From assembly GCA_038213005.1 (NCBI GenBank), contig JBBQTU010000211.1:1-7427 (forward strand): a stretch of 7,427 nucleotides of DNA, given 5' to 3'. The notes beneath the pieces are model-generated. The model was not told the origin of the DNA and did no database searches. It worked only from the letters and a program-made list of their open reading frames with translations. The first letter of the stretch is position 1. The number at the start of each line of letters is the position of its first letter. A program made the position numbers and the translations under genes. This DNA comes from JBBQTU01 sp038213005 (GTDB taxonomy: Bacteria; Planctomycetota; Phycisphaerae; Tepidisphaerales; Tepidisphaeraceae). Shown here one piece after another: positions 1 through 5,547 of this stretch.

Positions 1-2108
1 CAGATGTCGACCACGCGGGCGTAGTCGGGCTTCTTGGTACCAGCCCAGATTTCCTTATCGCGGAACTGGACGCGGCATTCCTTGACGATCAGGAAGGCAG
101 CGCGGCCAACGGCGCGAATCAGCATGGAGCTGAAGAGGAAGGGAACCGCTCCACCGATCAGCATGCCGATCAGCAGGTTGGGGTTGGAGACCGTAAGCAG
201 GCCAGCGACCTGGTTGAACATCGCGATGGGCAGGGGCTTGTCTTCGCCGCCCCCGCCGGAACCGATCACGGTGATGAACGAGGCAAACAGCGAGACGGCC
301 GCGATGACCGCAGAGCCGATGGCGACGCCCTTGGTGACAGCCTTGGTGGTGTTACCGACGGCATCCAGGTCAGACAGGGTCTGACGGGCTTCCTTCATCT
401 CGGCGTCGGACTTGAACTGACTGCGTTCGAAACCCATTTCGGCGATGCCGTTGGCGTTGTCGGCGATGGGGCCGAAGACGTCCATCGACACCGTGTTACC
501 GGTGAGGGTCAGCATGCCGATACCGCACATGGCGACGCCATAGGCGATGAAGATCGGGTTGGCCACTTCCATGGTGGTGGTATAGATCATCACCGAACCG
601 AAGATGGCGGCGCAGAGGACCAGGGCGGTCCAGACTGCGGATTCATAACCGACGGCAAAGCCTTCGATGATGTTCGTGCCGTGGCCGGTTTCGCAGCTAC
701 GCTTGATACCCTTCACAGGGCTGTATTCGGTGCCGGTGAAGTACTCGGTCACCTTGTTGAGCGCGATGCACAGGATAATACCGATCATGCAGGTCCAGGC
801 TGGACGCATGTCCAGAATGGAGGTGATGGCACCGGAGGCATCCCGCTCCACCTGCCCAAACGTGACCCAGTACGAGGATGTCTGGTTGGCCATCTGCGTC
901 AGTTCGTTCCACGTGGCCGGGACGGTGTTGCCCGGGGAGAAGTGGAGGTAGAACCAGCCGAGAATGACGAAGCCGATGACGGAGATGGCCGAGCCGATCA
1001 GGAAGCCCTTGTTGATCTGCTTCATGGCCTCGCCGACATTGCCCTTGTCGCCAGCGCGGACGGTGTAGGTGGAGATGATCGAACCGATGACGCCGATGGC
1101 GCGAACCAGCAGCGGGAACATCACGCCCTTGTGGCCGAAACTCGCCCAGCCCAGGATCATGGCGGCGACGATGGTCACTTCATAGGATTCGAAAATGTCA
1201 GCGGCCATGCCGGCGCAGTCGCCGACGTTGTCACCGACGTTGTCGGCGATGGTGGCGGCGTTACGGGGATCGTCTTCAGGAATGTCTTTTTCGATCTTGC
1301 CGACCAGGTCAGCACCGACGTCAGCAGCCTTGGTATAGATGCCGCCGCCGACACGCATGAACAGAGCCAGCAGCGTGCCGCCGAAGCCGAAGCCCAGCAA
1401 GGCCTCGTAGGCGTGTTCGCCGTACATCATAAAAATGAAGGTGCCGCCGAGCAGGCCGAGCCCGTCGGTCATCATGCCGGTGATGGTGCCGGAGCGATAG
1501 CCCAGCATCAGAGCCTTGCCGAAGCCGACTTGGGCGGCCGCCGCAACGCGGAGGTTGCCGAGGGTGGCCATGCGCATGCCGATGAAGCCGACGAGTGCCG
1601 AGAAGATTGCACCCATCAAGAAGGCCCAGGCGCGGCCGATGGCGTAAGGCAGCGTGCTGGCATCATCCGAGCGGTACTTGCTGAAGAACAGCACGAAGAC
1701 CAGGAGGACGATGAGGATGCCGACGACCTTGAGCTGGCGGGCGAGATAGGCGTTGGCGCCTTCACGCACGGCAGCAGCGATCTCCTGCATCTTCTTGGTG
1801 CCCTGGTCGGCGGCCATGACCTGCTTGACCAGCATAGCGGCGTAGACCAATGCCATGAGCGCGACGATCATCGAGCCGAACAGCGCAAAACGCTCGCCGG
1901 CCGTGAACATCGGGTCGCTCAGGAAGGAAAAGTAGTGGAATGACTTGACTACTTCAGGGGCTTTACCCGGGACGAGTTGCAGGGCACCAGGCTCCTGGGC
2001 CGAGACCGCCGTACCTGAACACGTGATGACCAAGGCCACCACACAAAAAGCCAGGGAGGCGAGTTTTGCCCGACCCTGGCTGCACGTATGCCGTAAACTG
2101 GCAAGCAT
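1..2108 (-). CDS. hppA: K+-independent proton-translocating pyrophosphatase (membrane H+-PPase), C-terminus cut by window edge
   Basis: This integral membrane enzyme hydrolyses pyrophosphate and pumps protons across the membrane. The frame is open for 702 codons from ATG 2108 to the window edge, and family proteins usually run about 650-850 residues. The pyrophosphate site is present: DVGADLVGK at residues 263-271, then DNVGDNVGDCAG at 289-300 with its Asp ladder, and DVFGPIADNANGIAEM at 543-558. The segment GNTTKAVTKG (585-594) has Lys589 and Thr592, the signature of potassium-independent pumps; potassium-dependent ones have Ala and Gly there. Residues 16-37 form a hydrophobic stretch ending AVSA before Gln38, which looks like a cleavable signal peptide ahead of the first pump helix at about 75-95. 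The start is supported by GAGG at 2116-2119, 7 nt upstream. It appears to be transcribed alone. The family and K+ class are very secure; signal cleavage is inferred. Confidence 0.97.
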   Translation of the reverse strand, partial: MLASLRHTCSQGRAKLASLAFCVVALVITCSGTAVSAQEPGALQLVPGKAPEVVKSFHYFSFLSDPMFTAGERFALFGSMIVALMALVYAAMLVKQVMAADQGTKKMQEIAAAVREGANAYLARQLKVVGILIVLLVFVLFFSKYRSDDASTLPYAIGRAWAFLMGAIFSALVGFIGMRMATLGNLRVAAAAQVGFGKALMLGYRSGTITGMMTDGLGLLGGTFIFMMYGEHAYEALLGFGFGGTLLALFMRVGGGIYTKAADVGADLVGKIEKDIPEDDPRNAATIADNVGDNVGDCAGMAADIFESYEVTIVAAMILGWASFGHKGVMFPLLVRAIGVIGSIISTYTVRAGDKGNVGEAMKQINKGFLIGSAISVIGFVILGWFYLHFSPGNTVPATWNELTQMANQTSSYWVTFGQVERDASGAITSILDMRPAWTCMIGIILCIALNKVTEYFTGTEYSPVKGIKRSCETGHGTNIIEGFAVGYESAVWTALVLCAAIFGSVMIYTTTMEVANPIFIAYGVAMCGIGMLTLTGNTVSMDVFGPIADNANGIAEMGFERSQFKSDAEMKEARQTLSDLDAVGNTTKAVTKGVAIGSAVIAAVSLFASFITVIGSGGGGEDKPLPIAMFNQVAGLLTVSNPNLLIGMLIGGAVPFLFSSMLIRAVGRAAFLIVKECRVQFRDKEIWAGTKKPDYARVVDI

Positions 2109-2174
2109 ATTTGGACCTCAAGAGACGTTAAGAGACCGTGGTTCAACTGCACCACTCCGGTGAGTTGCGGTAGT

Positions 2175-2202
2175 ATTATGGGAATTGCTGAGCACGATGC
2201 AA
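2175..2202 (-). promoter_or_regulatory. sigma-70-like promoter for hppA
   Basis: Read on the minus strand, TTGCAT (2202-2197) is followed after exactly 16 nt by CATAAT (2180-2175), a 4/6 and a 5/6 match to the -35 and -10 consensus. Transcription would begin near 2168 and leave a leader of about 60 nt before the hppA ATG at 2108. This is the best candidate in the hppA upstream region. It is a consensus match only. Confidence 0.5.
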
Positions 2203-2436
2203 ATGGGCGGGACAGATTTTGGAGAAGATGGGGATGATAGGCCCCCTTTGGGTGAAAAAACACACAATGTGGGCGGGAGCCCAACGGGGCAATAGCGAGG
2301 GGCATGTGAGACAGGGCCCGGGGGCTGGGGGCTGCGAGGTCGATGGCCGGGCTGGACACGCGCAAGTTCGAAGGACGATGGCTGATCCGGGCAGACGCGC
2401 GGGTTTTTCATGGAGGGGATGGGGGGTGGCGTCGGG

Positions 2437-2451
2437 CCTTATGCTATAAGG
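2437..2451. repeat. 15-bp inverted repeat, operator-sized
   Basis: CCTTAT and ATAAGG are perfect inverted 6-bp arms around a 3-base centre (GCT). No T-run follows, so it does not look like a terminator. It could be a protein binding site or a chance palindrome, and no adjacent gene start explains it. Confidence 0.35.
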
Positions 2452-2508
2452 AGTTGCGCGCCGATTTGGGGGTCAGATGCTCAAGTTACGGCGGAAGGCA
2501 CTGAGGCA

Positions 2509-2582
2509 CCCGCCACGGCGGGCAGGCCGCGGCGGGTAAACTGCGGCACGGAGGAGCGACCCGCCGCGGCGGGTAAACTGCG
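2509..2582. repeat. GC-rich palindromes with a 20-bp direct repeat
   Basis: Two near-identical 14-bp palindromes, CCCGCCACGGCGGG (2509-2522) and CCCGCCGCGGCGGG (2560-2573, perfect), lie about 50 bp apart. In addition the 20-mer GCCGCGGCGGGTAAACTGCG occurs exactly at 2526-2545 and 2563-2582. The unit resembles small dispersed palindromic elements that sit between genes in many bacterial genomes. No T-tract follows the palindromes, so they are poor intrinsic terminators. The repetition is plain in the sequence; its role is not known to me. Confidence 0.7.
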
Positions 2583-2607
2583 CAACGAAGGGGAGGTGTG
2601 ATTGTCG

Positions 2608-2627
2608 CATTCTGTCTCATTCTGTCT
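2608..2627. repeat. 10-bp tandem duplication
   Basis: CATTCTGTCT occurs twice back to back, followed by CA, the start of a third copy. This is probably slippage or small-duplication noise. Confidence 0.6.
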
Positions 2628-2718
2628 CACCGGCGCGGTCAACGCCCGAACAGGGGTGATATTCACTTGTCAAAGAATCGGGCGGGCCTCAACGCCGGGT
2701 CGGGAGGGACGGGTAGGA

Positions 2719-2746
2719 AATGCTGAATGATGAATGCTAAATGATG
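2719..2746. repeat. 14-bp imperfect tandem repeat
   Basis: AATGCTGAATGATG (2719-2732) is followed directly by AATGCTAAATGATG (2733-2746), differing at one base. The low-complexity AATGATGAATGC style stands out from the surrounding GC-rich sequence. It looks like a short intergenic tandem repeat; no function is apparent. Confidence 0.6.
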
Positions 2747-3030
2747 AAAGCGGACCAGCACATCCAAAAACATAGTCCCTCTACTATATGGGTGGTTTGG
2801 AGGGGTGTGAGAATGGCAAGTGATGGATTGGCAGGTGGTTAAGAATCTCCAACAATCTTTCTGGATTTTTTTGAGCTGGATTCCAAGGGAAATGACGACT
2901 TTTCTGATTTGTTGCGCATATTTGCTGGTGCGGGGCGACGGCGAAGCCGGGCGGGGAGTGCGACATCGAACGGGAGAATCTGTGAGCAAAGAACCTTGAT
3001 GTTCGTTGGCACGCCGGGGAGAATGCCACC

Positions 3031-3339
3031 ATGCTGCTGAATGATGCGGAGAAAGAGCGAATCAAGCAGGATCTGGTGGCTTGCCTCAACGGTGAGCGTG
3101 AGATCCGCAAAGTCGTCATCTTTGGATCATTCCTGAGCCGGCCAGATCCCAATGATCTGGATGTGGTCGTGTTTCAGGATAGCGATCAGACCTATTTGCC
3201 CTTGGCCTTGAAGTACCGTCGCCTGTTGCGGCCGATTGCCAACCAGATCCCCATTGACGTCATCCCCGTGCGACGTAACGAGGCGGGCGGTTGGTTCTTG
3301 CGGGAGATACAAAAGGGCGAGGTAATCTATGAATGCTGA
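3031..3339 (+). CDS. MNT-type minimal nucleotidyltransferase (antitoxin-like partner of HEPN)
   Basis: A 102-residue minimal nucleotidyltransferase of the DNA polymerase beta superfamily. The core motif is at residues 29-48: G32-S33, then after eight residues Asp42-x-Asp44 (NDLDVVVF). A third acidic residue, Asp76 in IPIDVIPV, stands where the family has its last metal ligand, so the catalytic triad looks intact. Such proteins pair with HEPN proteins. In the characterised MntA/HepT systems the nucleotidyltransferase adds AMP to the HEPN toxin and silences it, while other pairs (HI0073/HI0074 type) have less clear roles. The start is supported by GGAG at 3018-3021, 9 nt upstream. The gene overlaps the following HEPN reading frame by 11 bp, indicating translational coupling. 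The family call is strong. The antitoxin role is inferred from context, and the partner is interrupted. Confidence 0.88.
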   Translation: MLLNDAEKERIKQDLVACLNGEREIRKVVIFGSFLSRPDPNDLDVVVFQDSDQTYLPLALKYRRLLRPIANQIPIDVIPVRRNEAGGWFLREIQKGEVIYEC

Positions 3340-3730
3340 CGCGGCGGTCTGGATGGCTTATGCCAGAGAGAATGCCGTGGCCGCCCGTTTGATGGCTGAG
3401 GCGGGGTTGCTGAACCTCTCGTTGTAGAATAGCCAACAGGCGGTGGAGAAGTCGCTCAAAGCCGTGGCGCTGCAACATGACATGGGCATTCGACCCACAC
3501 ACAGCATTCGCGATCTTCAGCGCGATCTTCTGGCGGCGAATATTGATGCTGGCCTGGCTGAAGAAGAATGTGAGTTGTTGGACTCGATCTTCGTCGGCTC
3601 CAAGTATCCCGGCGACTCGGCGTTTGCAGATTTCCCTCCCGATCAGTCAGTCGCCGCCAAGTGTGTTAAATTGGCAGAACGCGTGGTGACGACGGCCCAG
3701 CGACTGCTGATTGATCCCCGTCCTATTTGA
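3329..3730 (+). pseudogene. HEPN domain protein interrupted by an in-frame amber codon
   Basis: From ATG 3329, which has GAGG at 3319-3322 six nt upstream and overlaps the nucleotidyltransferase end, one frame runs 133 codons to TGA 3728-3730. It is broken only by TAG at 3425-3427 (codon 33). Both sides read as one HEPN domain (PF05168-like): an N-terminal helix with AREN, the hallmark NSQQAVEKSLKA at codons 34-45, then RPTHSIRDL and SKYPGD. Family members usually carry Tyr or another aromatic near codon 33, so a one-base change from TAC or TAT would explain the stop. I see no R-x4-6-H ribonuclease motif, so this is closer to HI0074-type HEPN proteins than to the HepT ribonuclease toxin. Translation might restart at GTG 3443, giving 95 residues without the first helix, but no good ribosome binding site precedes it. 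Alternatives are amber readthrough or a sequencing error. Confidence 0.82.
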
Positions 3731-3933
3731 TCATCCCCAACAGCCAGATGGATGATTCGTACATTCGAAAGTCGGCCGTGACGTACAAGATGCCATATAT
3801 CACAACGCTGACGGGTGCCATGGCGGCAGCCCGCGGTATCGAATCGCAGCGTGCCAGTCGGGCTGCGGTTTGCTCATTGCAGGCGTACCACCAACCGGCG
3901 GTACAACCAGCCAGCGCAGCAACTGTGGGATGA
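3727..3933 (+). pseudogene. carB: orphan 3' fragment of carB (carbamoyl-phosphate synthase large subunit)
   Basis: From about 3730 the frame encodes DDSYIRKSAVTYKMPYITT (from 3748), continuing with an alanine-rich helix and SLQAYH near the end. This matches the last ~55 residues of the CarB methylglyoxal-synthase-like domain, the allosteric region. The E. coli protein has [20 protein letters not shown] in the same place and ends in VQEMHAQI. The intact protein is over 1000 residues, and nothing of the rest is present here. An in-frame stop at 3712-3714 limits any upstream extension, and the frame's first possible start overlaps the HEPN stop codon. About 13 residues beyond the normal CarB end are read before TGA 3931. 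I judge it a non-functional remnant left by duplication or recombination. Homology is confident; how it arose is unknown. Confidence 0.78.
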
Positions 3934-4020
3934 CATAGGAAATCGGTCCTCATGATGTGGCCCTGCGGCCGCTGGGAGTATTGCGGCGTGTGTTGCGGCG
4001 TGCTCGCCATGATGAGCAAT

Positions 4021-4401
4021 CTACACGACGATCGTCGGCCAGTGGATCGGACCGGATGCCGTGTTGCCGGGCGGATCAATCTGCGGGGCCAGCGCTCTGG
4101 CGGTGGCCTCCATCAGTGACCATATCTCCAGGCCCATGTAGGTGCGCGGCAAGGGCGCCATCCGGGCATGGCAGCGGCGGAAGAGGGTGCGGGCACCGGC
4201 CGCATTGCCTCGCTTCATGTGCTCCAGCGAGATCGCGCACTGGATCAGGCCCTGATAGAAGAGCTTGTCCTGGCCGGACGCCCTCTTCCAGAGATCCTCC
4301 CACACCTCGTGCGCACCAAAGTACTGGCGCTGATTGAAGAGCGTGATCCCTTCGAGGTACCGCTGGTGGTCATTGGTGGGGTCGTCATCGCACTGTGCCA
4401 T
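4021..4401 (-). CDS. DUF309 domain-containing protein
   Basis: A 126-residue protein of the DUF309 family (PF03745), a small all-helical fold without an assigned function. The family signature is clear: FNQRQYFGAHEVWEDLW at residues 22-38, with the conserved His31-Glu32, Trp34-Glu35 and Trp38; then FYQGLIQCAISLEH at 48-61, Asn66 and Gly69. The domain ends near residue 100, and the last ~25 residues are a less conserved tail. I chose ATG 4401 because the domain begins soon after it. It lacks a well-spaced ribosome binding site (GGAG lies 17 nt upstream), and an in-frame TTG at 4446 would add 15 residues without better support. It follows the AraC-family gene on the same strand with a 58-nt gap, so the two may be cotranscribed. 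It faces the carB remnant tail to tail. No function is claimed. Confidence 0.85.
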   Translation of the reverse strand: MAQCDDDPTNDHQRYLEGITLFNQRQYFGAHEVWEDLWKRASGQDKLFYQGLIQCAISLEHMKRGNAAGARTLFRRCHARMAPLPRTYMGLEIWSLMEATARALAPQIDPPGNTASGPIHWPTIVV

Positions 4402-4459
4402 GGCAGAACAAGCGTATGCTCCGGAGGCTTCGCGTGCCAGTTCCAATCGGCACTTGCGA

Positions 4460-5356
4460 TTATTGACCGATCTGGCGGCGGTAGTCGGTGGGGGTTGAGC
4501 CCTTGAACTGGCGGAAGCGGCGGTTGAAGTTGGAGAGATTTTCGAAGCCGCAATCGAAGGCGATGCGCGTAATGGGATGGCTGGTGCGCAGAAGTTCGCG
4601 GCAGGCGATGCGGATGCGCCATTCGTTGACGTAGCGGACGAAGGGCTTGCCGACCATTCGGGCGAAGAATCGGCAGAAAGAGGCCGGAGGCATGCCGGCC
4701 AGCGCGGCGGCGTCGGCGAGGGTCAGGGGGCCCGTCAGGTGCGTGTGGACGTGCTGGAGCACGCGATTGAGGCGGCCGGCGGCCTGGTCATCCTGCGGGC
4801 CTGGAGGAACGGTCGACGACAATGGGACGACCTGGGGATCGGCGGCGGCGATGGCCAGGACTTCGAGAAACCTGCTCATCCGCAGGATCGAGCCTGGCGG
4901 GGTTGCCGCCAGCGTGTCGATGGCCGGGACAAGGTATCGGCGGGCGCGGCCGGAGAAACGCAGCCCCTGAGCTGAAGCGTGCAGGAGTCGCGTAATCGGA
5001 GCGATCTCGGGCCAGCCTGTTTCGAGCGGACGGAGCACATCGCGAGAGAACTGCACGACCACGGCGTGGCCCACGTGGCTGCGGGGGCTGGACTGCCATG
5101 TGTGGAGTATCCGCTCGCCGAGCAGGCAGAGGTCGCCGTCGTCGAATTCCTCGATCGAATCGGCGACGAAGCGCAGCCCGCGGCCACGCGTGATCAGGGT
5201 GAGTTCGAGTTCGGGGTGGTAGTGAAGATGAAAGGGGAACCCGTCGCCGGTATGGCGAAGGACGCAGATGGAACTGGCCGGCTCGCACGCAATGGCTTCA
5301 TAGGTGGCGCGGGGGTCGCGGCGGCCGGTGAGCCGGTATGGTATTGACTGTTCCAT
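4460..5356 (-). CDS. AraC-family transcriptional regulator with N-terminal cupin domain
   Basis: A 298-residue cytoplasmic DNA-binding regulator. Residues ~38-90 form a cupin-like sensor domain with a histidine cluster, FHLHYHPELEL at 42-52 (His43, His45, His47, Glu49). The C-terminal ~90 residues (from about 211) are an AraC/XylS double helix-turn-helix. The first motif lies around 214-233 (ADAAALAGMPPASFCRFFAR). The second lies around 261-293 and includes the family hallmark IAFDCGFENLSNFNRRFRQF followed by GSTPTDYR. ATG 5356 is preferred because it sits just downstream of a promoter-like pair and begins before the sensor domain; an in-frame TTG at 5413 would add 19 residues. No clear ribosome binding site precedes 5356. 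It is divergent from the UroD-like gene, the usual arrangement for an AraC-type regulator and its target. Proteins of this build often sense sugars, but the ligand cannot be read from the sequence. Confidence 0.93.
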   Translation of the reverse strand: MEQSIPYRLTGRRDPRATYEAIACEPASSICVLRHTGDGFPFHLHYHPELELTLITRGRGLRFVADSIEEFDDGDLCLLGERILHTWQSSPRSHVGHAVVVQFSRDVLRPLETGWPEIAPITRLLHASAQGLRFSGRARRYLVPAIDTLAATPPGSILRMSRFLEVLAIAAADPQVVPLSSTVPPGPQDDQAAGRLNRVLQHVHTHLTGPLTLADAAALAGMPPASFCRFFARMVGKPFVRYVNEWRIRIACRELLRTSHPITRIAFDCGFENLSNFNRRFRQFKGSTPTDYRRQIGQ

Positions 5357-5375
5357 GGGGTATCGGGCTGGCGAT

Positions 5376-5404
5376 ATGTTAAAAACGTATCGGCCAAGAG
5401 GCAA
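5376..5404 (-). promoter_or_regulatory. candidate promoter for the AraC-family gene
   Basis: On the minus strand TTGCCT (5404-5399) is followed after 17 nt by TAACAT (5381-5376), each a 4/6 match to consensus. The predicted start, near 5369, would leave a very short leader of about 13 nt before ATG 5356. It is a weak match, but well placed. Confidence 0.35.
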
Positions 5405-5481
5405 GGGCCGCAAAGCGGGCTGGCGGCTTGCGTGTAGAGTGGATTGGCGTGGCGAGGAAATAGAGATGGCGTGAGCCAGGC

Positions 5482-5500
5482 AACCCTCGGCCGAACCCTC
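5482..5500. promoter_or_regulatory. direct repeat in the divergent control region, possible AraC-type operator
   Basis: AACCCTC occurs at 5482-5488 and again at 5494-5500, twelve bases apart start to start, with GGCCG between. AraC-family proteins typically bind direct half-sites, and this pair sits 48 nt upstream of the UroD-like start. The regulatory role is inferred only from position and shape. The half-sites are short and lie closer than the two-turn spacing (about 21 bp) usual for AraC-type sites. Confidence 0.25.
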
Positions 5501-5534
5501 CGCAAGGGGGGACAGGATCGGACGTGCCAGTAAC

Positions 5535-5539
5535 AGGAG
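5535..5539 (+). promoter_or_regulatory. ribosome binding site deciding the UroD-like start
   Basis: AGGAG lies 8 nt before ATG 5548 but only 2 nt before ATG 5542, and it falls inside the frame if GTG 5524 is used. This favours 5548 as the start. Confidence 0.7.
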
Positions 5540-5547
5540 TGATGAGC

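Larger units (their letters stand above)
2203..3030. other. gene-poor intergenic region with repeats
   Basis: I find no credible gene in these roughly 830 bases. Short open frames occur on both strands (for example 2219-2449, 2410-2601 and minus 2663-2989), but none has a recognisable domain or a convincing start, and they overlap one another and the repeats. The region separates two divergently oriented transcription units, hppA leftwards and the nucleotidyltransferase/HEPN pair rightwards. It contains the inverted repeat at 2437-2451, GC-rich palindromes at 2509-2582, and short tandem repeats at 2608-2627 and 2719-2746. About 2840-2935 is visibly richer in A+T than its surroundings, including a run of seven T at about 2865. 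I could not pick out a convincing promoter for the downstream pair. Confidence 0.6.

Noticed and set aside
34..384. Plus-strand open frame of 116 codons
   Set aside because: Antisense to hppA with no domain.
681..1943. 420-codon open frame on the plus strand
   Set aside because: It lies wholly antisense to hppA, whose protein is unmistakable. The composition (Asp, His, Gly, Ala and Glu rich) is the usual mirror of a GC-biased membrane protein gene.
2388..2410. Possible intrinsic terminator before a run of five T
   Set aside because: I could not build a stable stem immediately before the T-run, and no gene ends there on that strand.
2509..2582. Possible CRISPR array
   Set aside because: Only two copies of a short GC-rich repeat with one 17-bp gap between them, no regular spacers and no cas genes.
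2219..2601. Short plus-strand frames in the intergenic region
   Set aside because: They run through the palindromic repeats, have Gly/Arg-rich low-information translations and lack ribosome binding sites.
2772..2787. Small inverted repeat ATAGT/ACTAT
   Set aside because: Only 5-bp arms in AT-rich sequence, expected by chance.
2663..2989. Minus-strand open frames of 108 and 122 codons (to 3152) in and beside the intergenic region
   Set aside because: No recognisable motif; they overlap the tandem repeat and the nucleotidyltransferase gene and have low-quality starts.
3981..4002. TTGCGGCGTG occurring twice 12 bases apart
   Set aside because: Short, GC-biased and in a tail-to-tail gap; likely chance.
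4788..5288. Minus-strand 166-codon and plus-strand 122-132-codon frames over the AraC gene
   Set aside because: Shadows of the AraC-family coding sequence in other frames, Arg/Pro rich and without domains.
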